Assembly (NCBI RefSeq): GCF_002999235.1 | Contig: NZ_CP027236.1 | Span: 1-64,000, forward strand | DNA length: 64,000 bases | Direction of reading: 5' to 3' | Origin: Actinomyces sp. oral taxon 897 | Lineage (GTDB): Bacteria > Actinomycetota > Actinomycetes > Actinomycetales > Actinomycetaceae | Shown here: positions 42,518 through 52,398 of the stretch, in pieces | How the letters are laid out: each line of letters begins with the position of its first letter | Position numbering within the stretch: the stretch's first letter is position 1 | Position numbers and translations under genes: made by a program | Notes under the pieces: model-generated | Told to the model about the DNA's origin: nothing | The model's input: the letters and a program-made list of their open reading frames with translations, nothing else | Database searches by the model: none

Positions 42518-44572
42518 TCAGCCCTGGGCCTGGACGGCGGTAATGGCGACGGTGTTGATAATGTCCTCCACCAGGGCGCCGCGGGAGAGGTCGTTGACCG
42601 GCTTGTTCAGGCCCTGGAGGACCGGGCCGATGGCGATCGCGCCGGACGAGCGCTGCACCGCCTTGTAGCCGATGTTGCCGGACGACAGGTCCGGGAAGAT
42701 AAAGACGTTGGCCCGCCCGGCCACCGCCGAGCCGGGGGCCTTCTTGGCGGCCACGGTGGGGTCGATGGCGGCGTCGTACTGGATGGGGCCCTCCACGGCC
42801 AGGTCAGGGGCCTTGGCGCGCACCAGCTCGGTGGCCTCACGCACCTTGTCCACGTCCGCGCCCTTGCCCGAGGTGCCCGTGGAGAAGGACAGCATGGCCA
42901 CCCGGGGCTCGACCCCGAACTGGCGGGCGGTGGCCGCGCTGGAGATGGCGATGTCGGCGAGCTGCTCGGCCGTGGGGTCGGGGTTGACGGCGCAGTCGCC
43001 GTAGACCAGGACCCGGTCCTCCAGGAGCATGAGGAAGACCGAGGAGACGATGGAGGTGCCGGGCCTGGTCTTAATGATCTGGAAGGAGGGCACGATCGTG
43101 TGGGCGGTGGTGTGGGCCGCCCCGGAGACCATGCCGTCGGCGTCGCCCATGTGCACCATCATGGTGCCGAAGTAGGACACGTCCTGGATCTTCTCGCGGG
43201 CCTGCTCCAGGGTGACACCCTTCTTGGCCCGCAGGCGCGCGAACTCCTCGGCGTACTTCTCACCCAGCTCGGGGTCGGAGGTGGACACCACGCGGGCGGC
43301 GGAGATGTCCAGCCCCAGCTCGGCGGCGCGGGCGCGCACCGCGGTCTCCTCGCCCAGCAGGACGATGTCGGCGATACCCCGGCGGACGATGGCGTCGGCG
43401 GCCCGCAGGATCCTGTCGTCGTCGGGCTCAGGCAGGACGATGGTCCTACGATCGGATCGTGCGCGCTCCACCAGCTCGGCCTGGAACATAATGGGGGTGA
43501 CCACCTCGCTGGGCTCCACCTCCAGGGTGGCCAGGAGGGCGTCCACGTCGGCCTCCTTCTCGAAGGTCGTAATGGCCACGTCCAGCTTGCGCTCCGAGCC
43601 GTAGGCCAGCTCCCCGGTGAGCTTGCCAGCCGCCGACGCCGCCTCGAAGGTGTCGTAGGGGGAGGTGATGACCGGCAGGGGTTGGTGGAGCCCCTCCAGG
43701 AGGCGGCGGGCGTAGGGGGCCACGCTGAAGCCGCCGTTGAGGACCAGGCCCGCCAGGCTGGGGAAGCCGGTGGAGGCCTGGGCCGCCGCCAGGGAGATGA
43801 GGACGGCGGAGCGGTCCGCCGGGACAATGACCAGCTGGCTCTCGGCCAGGCGCTCCAGGACGTGGGAGACGTCCATGGCGGCCACGAGCACGGACTCGGC
43901 TTCGCGCTCCAGCAGGGCGGGGTCGCCCACAATGAGGGTGCCGTCCAGGTGGTCCATGACCTCACGCACCGAGGGGGCGGACAGCAGCGGCACCTCCGGC
44001 AGGGTGGTGACGGCGACGTCGTCCAGGCCGCCCAGGGTGCGGGCGACGGCGTCGCGGGTGGCCGGGAGGCACTTGTTGGCGACCACCGCCACGGTGCGGG
44101 CGTGCTCGGTGGCGATCTCGGCCATGGAGACCTCCACCGAGGAGCGGACCTCCTCGGGGGCCGCGGCGCCGGAGACCACCAGGAGGACCGGGACGCCGAG
44201 GTTGGCGGCCACGCGCGCGTTGAGCGCCAGCTCAGGGTTGCCGGCGACGTCGGTGAAGTCCGAGCCGTCGATAATGACGACGTCGTGCTCACGGGCTACC
44301 GCCCGGTAGGCGGACACGATCGCGGCCAGGGACTCCTCGGGGTCGGCGTGGTACTCGTCCCAGGTGGTGCCGATGGCGGCGCTGGTGGGCGTGGCGGAGC
44401 CCGAGCGGGCCAGGAGGAGGTCGAGGAAGGGGTCGGCCTGACGGCTGGTCACGAAGGGGCGGAAGACACCGACCTTCGCGACGACCTTCGTCAGGGTGGA
44501 GACCAGGCCCAGGGCCACGGTGGACTTGCCGGTCCCTGCGGCAGGGGAGGCGATGTAGATGCTTCGCGCCAC
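42518..44572 (-). CDS. pta: Phosphate acetyltransferase, long form
   Basis: The 684-residue protein is of the long bacterial class. An N-terminal BioD-like P-loop region (SPAAGTGKST, ~9-18) is followed by a DRTGG domain in the middle. The C-terminal PTA catalytic domain has MVSGAAHTTA, CAVNPDP and the conserved SGNIGYKAVQR. It converts acetyl-CoA and phosphate to acetyl phosphate, the substrate of AckA. It starts with GTG behind GAAGGA. It is the first gene of a leftward pair with ackA. Confidence 0.95.
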   Translation of the reverse strand: MARSIYIASPAAGTGKSTVALGLVSTLTKVVAKVGVFRPFVTSRQADPFLDLLLARSGSATPTSAAIGTTWDEYHADPEESLAAIVSAYRAVAREHDVVIIDGSDFTDVAGNPELALNARVAANLGVPVLLVVSGAAAPEEVRSSVEVSMAEIATEHARTVAVVANKCLPATRDAVARTLGGLDDVAVTTLPEVPLLSAPSVREVMDHLDGTLIVGDPALLEREAESVLVAAMDVSHVLERLAESQLVIVPADRSAVLISLAAAQASTGFPSLAGLVLNGGFSVAPYARRLLEGLHQPLPVITSPYDTFEAASAAGKLTGELAYGSERKLDVAITTFEKEADVDALLATLEVEPSEVVTPIMFQAELVERARSDRRTIVLPEPDDDRILRAADAIVRRGIADIVLLGEETAVRARAAELGLDISAARVVSTSDPELGEKYAEEFARLRAKKGVTLEQAREKIQDVSYFGTMMVHMGDADGMVSGAAHTTAHTIVPSFQIIKTRPGTSIVSSVFLMLLEDRVLVYGDCAVNPDPTAEQLADIAISSAATARQFGVEPRVAMLSFSTGTSGKGADVDKVREATELVRAKAPDLAVEGPIQYDAAIDPTVAAKKAPGSAVAGRANVFIFPDLSSGNIGYKAVQRSSGAIAIGPVLQGLNKPVNDLSRGALVEDIINTVAITAVQAQG

Positions 44573-44881
44573 TTTGCGTCCTTCTCGCTTGTCTTGTGCA
44601 CGGGGGCTTCCCGAGTGGTCCGGTGCGTCCGACCAGGGCGTGCCCGGAGGGGACGGTCACCGGGCACGATTGTGCCCCCTGCGAGCCGGGCGTGTGACCA
44701 AAGGCCCCCATCAGATGGGGTCCGGGCGTGTGGGAACCGGCACAAGGTGGTCAGCGGCCGGGTCTGACGGGCTGGGCGCCCGGCATTGGAATCACGCCAT
44801 CGGCCTGGGTCCGCTCCCGGAATGAATGTGCAACTGGCCCCGCACGGGTGCCGGTGGGTGCCCGCCGGTGGCACGGGCCGG
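44573..44881. other. Upstream region of pta
   Basis: These 309 bases separate pta from a DMT transporter gene on the same strand. No gene is supported. An AATGAATGTGCAAC copy of the motif seen around 13504-13623 is at 44821-44834, on the opposite orientation. Confidence 0.45.
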
Positions 44882-46039
44882 TCACAGGAGGAGGACCAGG
44901 GTCCCGGCGGTCAGCAGCACCAGGCCCGCCCCGGTGCGCCGGTCGGCCCGCTCGCGCAGCCACAGTGCTGAGAAGGCGGCCGTGACCAGCACCGAGAGCT
45001 TGTCGATGGGGACGACGACACTGGCCGGCCCGGCCTGGAGGGCCCGGTAGAAGCACAGCCAGGACGCGCCGGTGGCCAGGCCCGAGGCGGCCAGGAAGAC
45101 CCAGGAGCGGGACGTGAGCGTCGGGATCTGGCGTGTCGAGCCCGTGGCCAGGACGATGCCCCAGGCCAGGACCAGGACCACCAGGGTGCGTATGGCCGTG
45201 CCCAGGGTGGGGTCCACGCCCTCGATCCCCACCTTGGCCAGGATCGAGGTCAGGGCCGAGAACACCGCGGAGGCCACGGCCCAGGGCAGCCAGTGGGCGT
45301 GCCAGGCCAGCGGGGACCACCAGCCCCGGGAGCGCCCCGGAGCCGTCCCGGACGTCTCGAGGGCTGCCCCTGGCGTCTTGGGGGTCGCCCCTGACGCCCC
45401 AGGATTCGCCTCTCGGCCGGGGACGGCGTGGGCAGCCTGGGCCACTGTGCCCCGGTCTGCGGAGCCCGCCCGCCCCGGGGACACCGGGCCGGGGGCGCCC
45501 GTCCCCGCCAGCTCACCGCCCGCCCGTCCTGCGTCCGTCAGGCCATCCTCGCCGCGCGGGTTCCCGCTGTCCGCCGCTGGCCCGCTGTCCGCCGCCTGAC
45601 CGCTGTCCGCCGGTTGACCGCCCGCCGGCTGGATCATGAGCCAGGTGCCCAGGGCCATGAGCACCATCCCGACCCCCTTGGCGGCGTCCAGCGGCTCGTG
45701 CAGGAGCAGGGCGGCACCCAGTATGGTCAGGATCGTGGAGGACTTGTCCACCGGGGTCACGCGGATGACGTCACCCAGGGCGATCGCCCGGAAGCCGGTC
45801 AGCCAGGCGGCGCCGGTAGCCAGCCCGGAGGCGACCAGGAAGACCCAGGTGCGGGTGGACAGGGACGACATGCTCCCGGCTGTGCCCTGGAGCGCGACCA
45901 CGAGCCACGCCAGGACGGCGACGACCACCGTGCGCAGGGCCGTGGCCAGGTGGGAGCTGACCCCCTCGATCCCGATCTTGGCCAGGACCGCGGTCAGTCC
46001 CGCGAAGAGAGCCGATCCGCAGGCAAGAAGGATCCACAT
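44882..46039 (-). CDS. EamA/DMT-superfamily transporter, two halves with long insert
   Basis: The 385-residue membrane protein has two EamA repeats of about five helices each. The halves are clearly duplicated: AGLTAVLAKIGIEGV and ALTSILAKVGIEGV, and WVFLVASGLATGAAWL and WVFLAASGLATGASWL. A ~95-residue hydrophilic Gly/Ala/Pro linker with ADSG repeats separates them. Linkers of this length are unusual for the family. DMT proteins of this type move small metabolites such as amino acids or sugars; the substrate cannot be told. It stands alone, with ~310-base gaps on both sides. Confidence 0.85.
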   Translation of the reverse strand: MWILLACGSALFAGLTAVLAKIGIEGVSSHLATALRTVVVAVLAWLVVALQGTAGSMSSLSTRTWVFLVASGLATGAAWLTGFRAIALGDVIRVTPVDKSSTILTILGAALLLHEPLDAAKGVGMVLMALGTWLMIQPAGGQPADSGQAADSGPAADSGNPRGEDGLTDAGRAGGELAGTGAPGPVSPGRAGSADRGTVAQAAHAVPGREANPGASGATPKTPGAALETSGTAPGRSRGWWSPLAWHAHWLPWAVASAVFSALTSILAKVGIEGVDPTLGTAIRTLVVLVLAWGIVLATGSTRQIPTLTSRSWVFLAASGLATGASWLCFYRALQAGPASVVVPIDKLSVLVTAAFSALWLRERADRRTGAGLVLLTAGTLVLLL

Positions 46040-46356
46040 GGTCCTGACGCTACGCCTCAGGTCCTATGGTAAGCCTGTGTGAGGTTGCTCATATTTTGTC
46101 TGGTACCCTGTCCGCTCCTGGCCCGTCCGGCCGGGCGGGGTGGGGGCGGGGACTGGCTCGACGTGGAGGGCGGTACCGGGGCGCCACTCACGCGGGCGGG
46201 GTGGGGACAGAATCGGCACCAGTGGGTGGGGGGGGCGAGACCGGGACGCGGAGATGACCTCCCAGTGGTGCAAACCGGCACCAGTGGGTGGGGGGCGAGA
46301 GAGCCCTGAGCGTGCCAGGGCCCGGTACCAGTGGGTGCGGGGGCCATTGGCGCCGC
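46040..46356. repeat. Intergenic stretch with three CACCAGTGGGTG motifs
   Basis: The motif GGCACCAGTGGGTGGGG occurs at 46215 and 46277, and GGTACCAGTGGGTGCGG at 46324; each is followed by a run of G. They lie between the LacI-type regulator's stop and the DMT transporter start. No gene is supported here. The motif has no clear dyad symmetry, so an operator is uncertain. Confidence 0.6.
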
Positions 46357-47430
46357 TCACGCGGGTGGGGTGGAGGCGGGTGGCCCGGTCGGCGCGGTGG
46401 TCCTGCGCAGGACCAGGCGTCCGGGCAGGACCCGCTCGTGGGGGACGCCCCCGCTCTCCAACGCGGCCAGGGCGGCCTGCACAATACCGACGGCGTCCTG
46501 GTGGACGGTGGTCAGGCCCAGCGCGCCCGCCGGGGAGTGCCCGGCCTTGGCGTCGTCGAAGCCCGTCAGACCGACGTCCTGGGGGACCCGCAGGTCGGCG
46601 GCCCGCAGGACGTGCAGGATCCCCAGGGCCAGGGCGTCGTTGGCACCGACCACGGCAGTGGGCCGGCGCAGGCCCCCCGACGTCGACCCCAGGGCCAGGA
46701 GCACGTCGGCCCCCGCCCGCACGCCGTCGGACTCGTCATAGCCCCCGACACTGACCTCGGTGACCTCCAGGCCCAGGGCGGCGGCCTCCTCGGCGGCGGC
46801 CCCCGCCCGCACGTCCCCGCTGCGTCGTCCGACCACCCGCGTCACCACCAGGTGACGGTAGCCCTGGCCCGCCAGGTGGCGGACGACCTGGCGCATGGCG
46901 GAGGCGTCGTCGGTGTGGACCGAGAAGACCCGCCCCTCCAGGGCCGTGGGCGCGTAGGCCCCTACCACCGCGCAGGGAACCTGGGCCAGCAGGGACACCG
47001 CCTCGGCGTCAGGGGCGGCGGAGGAGATGAGCAGGATGCCGCGCACGCGCTGGCGGGTCAGGGTGTGTACCGCCCGTGACAGGGGCACGGTGGCCGATGA
47101 CATGGTCAGCACCAGATCCAGGCCCCGGCGGGCCGCCGCGTCGTGGGCGGCGTCCAGCACGCAGGCCGTGAAGGCGTCGTGGCCCTCGAAGATGACGCCA
47201 ATGAGGGCGGTCGTGCCCGCCCGCAGGCGCCGGGCGTTGAGGTCGGGGGTGTAGCCGAGCTCGGCGGCCGCGGCCAGGACGCGCTCGCGGGTGGTCGGGG
47301 AGGCCCCGGGCTTGCCGTTGAGGACGATGGAGACCAGGGCGCGGGAGACGCCAGCGCGACGAGCGACGTCGATCATGCGGGGCGGGCGGTGCTCTCGCGG
47401 GACCGTGAGCCTGTGCAGGGGCGGTGGCAT
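46357..47430 (-). CDS. LacI-family transcriptional regulator
   Basis: Starting at MPPPLHRLTV gives 357 residues. The N-terminal helix-turn-helix is MIDVARRAGVSRALVSIVLNG (beginning at ~19), followed by the hinge and a periplasmic-binding-like sensor domain with GVIFEGHDAF and LTGFDDAKAG. The DNA-binding part has a ~17-residue extension before it. The regulator is 254 bases downstream of a sugar MFS gene on the same strand, so it probably controls that transporter or a carbohydrate pathway. Ligand unknown. Confidence 0.92.
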   Translation of the reverse strand: MPPPLHRLTVPREHRPPRMIDVARRAGVSRALVSIVLNGKPGASPTTRERVLAAAAELGYTPDLNARRLRAGTTALIGVIFEGHDAFTACVLDAAHDAAARRGLDLVLTMSSATVPLSRAVHTLTRQRVRGILLISSAAPDAEAVSLLAQVPCAVVGAYAPTALEGRVFSVHTDDASAMRQVVRHLAGQGYRHLVVTRVVGRRSGDVRAGAAAEEAAALGLEVTEVSVGGYDESDGVRAGADVLLALGSTSGGLRRPTAVVGANDALALGILHVLRAADLRVPQDVGLTGFDDAKAGHSPAGALGLTTVHQDAVGIVQAALAALESGGVPHERVLPGRLVLRRTTAPTGPPASTPPA

Positions 47431-47684
47431 GTGGCGATTCTCCCACGCGCCTCGTCGCCGGTTGTCGTGGGTACCCGGCAGCAGCCGTGAGGGGCCTGGT
47501 GCGGACCCGGCCTGGGCGCCGGACCTACCCAGGTACGGCACTGTCAGGTCTCCCGCCCCGGGGAGGTGGACCCGCCCAGGTACGGCGCTGCCCGCCTACC
47601 CGGTGGCGGGCGACGCCCCGGTCCCAGGTGTGGCGCTGCCAGGTTTTCCGTCCCGGGAGGCGGACGAGGGCAGACCGGGCCCGC

Positions 47685-49346
47685 TCAGGTGTAGCGCCGG
47701 CGCATCTCCACCTCGATCTCCTCCAGGGACTTGCCGCTGGTCTCAGGCATGATCCTGTAGAGCACCATCGCGATCACCAGGTTGAGGACGCCCAGGAGCG
47801 TGTAGGTCGCGGCGCCGCCGAGGTTCTCCATCATCCAGGGGAAGGCTGAGGACAGGGCCGCGTTGGCGATCCACATGCAGAAGATGGCGGTGCCGTTCAT
47901 GGCGCCACGCACGTTGGTGGGGAAGAGCTCGCCCATCATGGTCCACACCACCGTGCCGTTGGAGGACTGCACAATGAGCATGAACACGCCCATGAGCGCC
48001 AGGATCGCCCAGGCGGCCCAGGCGGGGGGAGTGGTGGCGGAGGCCATGGCGGGGGCGATCTGGAACCTGAAGATCGCTGCGATGGTGAGCAGGCAGGCAC
48101 CCACCCCCAGGACGTCGGCGATCAGGATCTGGCGACGGCGGAAGCGCTGGATGATCCATATCCCCGCGAACGCGCCGACGACGCTCATCACGCCGTTGGC
48201 GATCTGCGCCGTAATAGAGGCTGAGGCGGACATTCCCGCGTACTCCAGGACCTTGGGGGCGTAGTACATGACCGTGTTGACGCCTGTGGTCTGGTTGACG
48301 ATCGCCAGGAAGATTCCTACCGCCAGGAGCTTGCGCAGCCAGGGGGTGGCCAGGACGTGGCGCAGTCCCCGGGCCTGCCCCTCCTGGGTCTGGGCGGCGC
48401 GGTGGGAGGCCACCATCTGGGCGAGCTCCTCGGCGACGGGCCCGTCCATGGCCTCGTTGCGCACACGCTTGAGGGAGCCGACGGCCTCCTCCAGGCGGGA
48501 GTGGGACAGGTACCAGCGGGAGGTCTCCGGCATGCGGCGGATACCGATCCACAGGGCGAGCGCCGGGATCGTGCACAGGACGAGCATCCAGCGCCAGGCC
48601 GAGCCGTTGCCCCCCGAGACGGTGAGCTGCTCCAGGAAGGCGTGGTAGTCCGCGGGGCTCAGGCTGCCCCCCTTGGAGGCCTGGAGGGCGGAGACGGTGT
48701 CGAAGGAGTAGGTGCCCGGGGCCAGGCGGCCTGAGGGGTCGGCCGTCACGGTGAGCTCGGGGCCGCCGCTGAGGCGGGAGACGACGGCGTTCATGGTGAA
48801 GGCCACGAGCTGGCCGGTGACGATCATGAACTGGTCCACCGCCATGATCGAGCCGCGGATGCGCTTGGGGGCGGTCTCGGCGAGGTAGACGGGCACGGTG
48901 GCGCTGGCCCCGCCTACCGCGAACCCCAGGACGAAGCGTGCCAGGTACATGACGGCCAGGTTCGGTGCCGCGGTGGTCCCCAGGGCCCCCGCCACGAAGA
49001 GGACGGCCAGGAGCAGGAGGTTGTGCCGGCGCCCCCAGCGGTCGGACATACGGGCCCCCAGGAGCGCCCCGAAGGCCGCCCCCACCAGGAGGAACCCGGC
49101 GATCCGCCCCTCCTGGGCGGAGGTCAGTGCCAGCCCGGCCGCCCCGTGGGGCATGTACATGTAGGGCAGGGCCCCGGAGATGACGCCGGTGTCGTAGCCG
49201 AAGAGGAAGGAGCCCAGGGTGGCGACGGCGGTGATGGCCAGGACCTTGACCCTCCTGCCGGAGGCGGGGACACGGTCGGCGACCTCGCGCAGCTGGGTGT
49301 CGGTGAGGTCGGCCGGGTCGGAGGCCGTCGGGGTGGTTGAGCTCAT
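47685..49346 (-). CDS. MFS sugar porter (sugar/inositol:H+ symporter family)
   Basis: The start at MSSTTPTAS gives 553 residues; the longer frame upstream enters the guaA promoter and is not real. Twelve membrane helices and the sugar-porter signatures are present: [48 protein letters not shown] and [12 protein letters not shown]. An enlarged extracytoplasmic loop of ~55 residues lies between helices 5 and 6. The likely substrate class is pentoses, hexoses or inositol. It is divergent from guaA and followed by a LacI regulator. Confidence 0.92.
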   Translation of the reverse strand: MSSTTPTASDPADLTDTQLREVADRVPASGRRVKVLAITAVATLGSFLFGYDTGVISGALPYMYMPHGAAGLALTSAQEGRIAGFLLVGAAFGALLGARMSDRWGRRHNLLLLAVLFVAGALGTTAAPNLAVMYLARFVLGFAVGGASATVPVYLAETAPKRIRGSIMAVDQFMIVTGQLVAFTMNAVVSRLSGGPELTVTADPSGRLAPGTYSFDTVSALQASKGGSLSPADYHAFLEQLTVSGGNGSAWRWMLVLCTIPALALWIGIRRMPETSRWYLSHSRLEEAVGSLKRVRNEAMDGPVAEELAQMVASHRAAQTQEGQARGLRHVLATPWLRKLLAVGIFLAIVNQTTGVNTVMYYAPKVLEYAGMSASASITAQIANGVMSVVGAFAGIWIIQRFRRRQILIADVLGVGACLLTIAAIFRFQIAPAMASATTPPAWAAWAILALMGVFMLIVQSSNGTVVWTMMGELFPTNVRGAMNGTAIFCMWIANAALSSAFPWMMENLGGAATYTLLGVLNLVIAMVLYRIMPETSGKSLEEIEVEMRRRYT

Positions 49347-49449
49347 GGGGGGCCTTTCACGTGGGACCGGGGTAGATCGATCCAGGACGTGGGGAAGTGT
49401 AGTGGAGACCCGGGCTGGGGCCCGCCGGCCGGGCAGCCTCATAACCCCC

Positions 49450-49504
49450 GTTCTCGCGACGAACAAGTACCGTTCTCGCGGCCAATAAGTACCGTTCTCG
49501 CGAC
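49450..49504 (+). repeat. 22-bp tandem repeat array 3 (2 units plus partial)
   Basis: Units start at 49450, 49472 and 49494 with an exact 22-base period and the same sequence family (GTTCTCGCG start, AAGTACC end). This copy lies upstream of guaA, between divergent genes, and ends 28 bases before the guaA start codon, unlike the other two arrays, which are between convergent genes. Confidence 0.92.
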
Positions 49505-49532
49505 GGTGGCGACGGCGGCTATCCTGGCCCAT

Positions 49533-51125
49533 GTGACGACCACCCCTGACAGCCCCACCGGCCAGGCCCCCCGGCCCGTCCTCGTGGTGGACTTCGGCGC
49601 CCAGTACGCCCAGCTCATTGCCCGCCGCGTGCGCGAGGCCCGCGTCTACTCCGAGATCGTGCCCCACACCATGCCTGTGGCGGACATGCTGGCCAGGCAC
49701 CCCGCCGCCATTATCCTGTCCGGCGGCCCCTCGTCGGTCTACGCCGACGGCGCCCCCGGCGTGGACCCGGCCCTGTTCGACGCCGGGGTGCCGGTCCTGG
49801 GCATCTGCTACGGCTTCCAGGCCATGGCGCAGGCCCTGGGCGGGACCGTGGGGCGCACCGGGACGCGCGAGTACGGGCACACCCCGGCCACCGTCCGGAC
49901 CGGGAGCTGCCTGTTTGACGCCACCCCCGCCGACCAGGTCGTGTGGATGAGCCACGGTGACGCTGTCCAGGCCGCCCCGGCTGGCTTCACCGTGACCGCC
50001 TCGACCTCCCAGACCCCGGTGGCCGCCTTCGAGGACCGCTCCCGTCGTCTCTTCGGCCTCCAGTGGCACCCGGAGGTCCTCCACTCCGAGCACGGCCAGG
50101 CCGCCCTGGTCAACTTCCTGCGCCGGGGCGCCGGCATCCCCGGCACCTGGACCCCGGACAGCATTATCGACACCCAGGTGGCCCGCATCCGCGAGCAGGT
50201 GGGGCAGGACCACGTCATCTGCGGCCTGAGCGGGGGGGTGGACTCCTCCGTGGCCGCCGCCCTGGTCCACCGGGCCGTCGGCGACCAGCTCACCTGCATC
50301 TTCGTGGACCACGGCCTGCTGCGCGCCGGGGAGCGTGAGCAGGTGGAGCACGACTACGCCGAGGGCATGGGTATCCGCGTCATCACCGTGGACGAGACCG
50401 AGCGGTTCCTGGCTGCCCTGGAGGGCGTCACCGAGCCCGAGGCCAAGCGCAAGATCATTGGCCGGGAGTTCATCCGCTCCTTCGAGGCCGCCCAGCGCCG
50501 GGTCGTTGAGGAGGCTTCGGCCGCCGGCGGGAGGATCCGCTTCCTGGTCCAGGGCACGCTCTACCCCGACGTCGTGGAGTCCGGGGGAGGCGAGGGCGCC
50601 GCCAACATTAAGAGCCACCACAATGTGGGGGGCCTGCCCGAGGACCTGGACTTTGAGCTCATTGAGCCGCTGCGCACCCTGTTCAAGGACGAGGTGCGTG
50701 CTATTGGCCGTGAGCTGGGGGTGCCCGAGAAGATCGTGGCCCGCCAGCCCTTCCCCGGACCCGGCCTGGGGATCCGGGTCATTGGCGAGGTGACGGCGCA
50801 GAACCTGCGCGTGCTGCGGGCCGCGGACGCCATTGTGCGTGAGGAGCTCACGGCCGCCGGGCTCGACGACGAGATCTGGCAGTGCCCGGTGGTGCTGCTG
50901 GCCGGGGTGCGGAGCGTGGGCGTGCAGGGCGACGGGCGCACCTACGGCCACCCCGTCGTGCTGCGGCCGGTGAGCAGCGAGGACGCCATGACGGCGGACT
51001 GGACGCGCCTGCCCTACGACGTGCTGGCCCGTATCTCCACACGCATTACCAACTCCGTGCCCGAGGTCAACCGGGTGGTGCTGGACTGCACCTCCAAGCC
51101 CCCGGGCACCATTGAGTGGGAGTGA
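49533..51125 (+). CDS. guaA: GMP synthase (glutamine-hydrolysing)
   Basis: The 530-residue protein starts at the GTG of [10 protein letters not shown]; the open frame upstream runs through the repeat array and is not coding-like. The glutamine amidotransferase domain has the Cys nucleophile in [10 protein letters not shown] and His-Glu in LQWHPEV. The synthetase domain has the ATP-pyrophosphatase loop [12 protein letters not shown], and the C-terminus PGTIEWE is canonical. It converts XMP to GMP with glutamine and ATP. It stands as a single gene, close behind a 22-bp repeat array. Confidence 0.97.
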   Translation: MTTTPDSPTGQAPRPVLVVDFGAQYAQLIARRVREARVYSEIVPHTMPVADMLARHPAAIILSGGPSSVYADGAPGVDPALFDAGVPVLGICYGFQAMAQALGGTVGRTGTREYGHTPATVRTGSCLFDATPADQVVWMSHGDAVQAAPAGFTVTASTSQTPVAAFEDRSRRLFGLQWHPEVLHSEHGQAALVNFLRRGAGIPGTWTPDSIIDTQVARIREQVGQDHVICGLSGGVDSSVAAALVHRAVGDQLTCIFVDHGLLRAGEREQVEHDYAEGMGIRVITVDETERFLAALEGVTEPEAKRKIIGREFIRSFEAAQRRVVEEASAAGGRIRFLVQGTLYPDVVESGGGEGAANIKSHHNVGGLPEDLDFELIEPLRTLFKDEVRAIGRELGVPEKIVARQPFPGPGLGIRVIGEVTAQNLRVLRAADAIVREELTAAGLDDEIWQCPVVLLAGVRSVGVQGDGRTYGHPVVLRPVSSEDAMTADWTRLPYDVLARISTRITNSVPEVNRVVLDCTSKPPGTIEWE

Positions 51126-51128
51126 GGG

Positions 51129-51212
51129 CCCTCGTAAAACCAGGTTAAACATTAAGCGAGGACGTGCTCCGTCACCGCGCCCCAGAATCGCGAGGGCCCC
51201 GTAAAACCGGGC
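51129..51212 (+). repeat. Imperfect direct repeat after guaA
   Basis: GAGGGCCCTCGTAAAACCAGG (first 20 bases from 51125) and GAGGGCCCCGTAAAACCGGG (from 51193) form an imperfect repeat ~68 bases apart. The first includes the palindrome GAGGGCCCTC and may help end guaA transcription. Confidence 0.45.
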
Positions 51213-51350
51213 TCAGCGTCCAGGAGGTGCGACGCCGGAGCCGTTCGTACGTGGCGCGCAGCGGCGATCGCGCTCAACCTTCGAGCCGGGTTCGAGACCG
51301 GTCCTGCTGGTCTTGACCCCCTCGAGCTCGGCTGGGACCATGGAGCCGTG

Positions 51351-51578
51351 ATGAAGCGGTACAACGTGGCTGAGGCCAAGGCGCACCTCTCCGACCTCCT
51401 GGCAAGGGTGGAGAGGGGCGAAGAGGTCATGATCGTGCGTGCGGGCAGGTCCGTTGCTCGGCTCGTCGCCGTGGAGGAGCCGAACCGCAGGGTGTTTCCC
51501 GCCTACCCGGAGTACGATATCCCCGACGAGATCCTTGATGCTCCGTTGCCCGAGGGCGAACTCGCTCTGTGGGAGTAG
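51351..51578 (+). CDS. Antitoxin, Phd/YefM (VapB-like) type
   Basis: The 75-residue protein opens with KRYNVAEAKAHLSDLLARVERGEEVMIVRAGRS, split here as NVAEAKAHLSDLL and RGEEVMIV, the Phd/YefM N-terminal DNA-binding fold. Its acidic tail (EGELALWE) should wrap the toxin. An ATG at 51351 directly follows a GTG. The stop is downstream of the toxin's Shine-Dalgarno sequence, so the two genes are coupled. Confidence 0.9.
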   Translation: MKRYNVAEAKAHLSDLLARVERGEEVMIVRAGRSVARLVAVEEPNRRVFPAYPEYDIPDEILDAPLPEGELALWE

Positions 51579-51580
51579 CG

Positions 51581-51976
51581 GTGGACGTTCTTCTCGACAC
51601 CAACGTGGTTGCGCGGCTCCTGGGGACCGCGGGCCGCAGGATCCGTCCCTCTGCGCTCGATGTTCTTTCTCAGCCGCGCCACCGTCTCTGGGTCTCCAGC
51701 GTCAGTGCTTACGAACTTATTAACAAGGTACGTCTAGGAAAATGGCCGCAGGCGGAGATGATCGCCTTGGGCTGGATGGACCGGCTATCTGATATTGATG
51801 CTCAGCCTCTGGCCCTGGACATGCAGGACATGATCGCAGCCGCCTCCCTGATGTGGGAGCACCGAGACCCCTTTGACCGGATGCTGGTAGCGCAGGCGAG
51901 GCGTCGGGGCTGGGTGCTGGCGAGTACGGACCACGTCTTCAAGGAGCTTCCGGGCGTGCAGCTAATTGTGTGCTGA
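51581..51976 (+). CDS. PIN-domain ribonuclease toxin (VapC-like)
   Basis: The 131-residue protein has the PIN acidic set: D in LLDTNVV, E in AYELINK, D in RDPFDRML and D in STDHVF. These bind Mg for RNase activity. The GTG at 51581 has GGGAG 5 bases upstream; a GTG at 51569 is an alternative overlapping the antitoxin by 10 bases. It forms a toxin-antitoxin pair with the preceding gene. Confidence 0.9.
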   Translation: MDVLLDTNVVARLLGTAGRRIRPSALDVLSQPRHRLWVSSVSAYELINKVRLGKWPQAEMIALGWMDRLSDIDAQPLALDMQDMIAAASLMWEHRDPFDRMLVAQARRRGWVLASTDHVFKELPGVQLIVC

Positions 51977-52398
51977 GCAGGTCGAATCTGTGGCGACCAA
52001 GACCGTCGTCGGCCAGGACCCGGATGCGGACATCGGCGCGCGGAGATGCTTAGCAGTCGTGCTCGCGACCTTGGATGGTGACTTGCACAGCAGGCCGCCG
52101 TCGGCGCGTATCACGACGAGCCCGCCGCCGAGCGTCTCGAAGGTGAGACGGCTGGCACTCTGCTCGTAGAAGCGCGGAACGGCGGCGGTGGCGAGCACCC
52201 ACTTGATGGTGTAGGTTCTCAGCGAGTTCCTCGTTGTCCCACCCATGGGAGCCGCGCGGCCACAGCAGGAGCTCTCATTCTGGTGGGGCGGCCGGCCCCG
52301 TGGACCGACGGCGTCTTTTGCCAGTCCCGCGCAGCCCTGGCGCCCTTGTGACGACCACGGTCCTGAGAGGGGACGGTCCTGATCGGAGGGGCAGTACA
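51977..52398. other. Gap after the toxin-antitoxin pair
   Basis: These 422 bases hold no convincing gene. A leftward frame across 51962-52411 has a plausible-looking middle (VLATAAVPRFYEQ ... LTFETLGGGLVVI) but no start signal; it could be a decayed gene. A weakly A/T-richer composition around 51966-52200 supports a remnant of transferred DNA. Confidence 0.35.
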
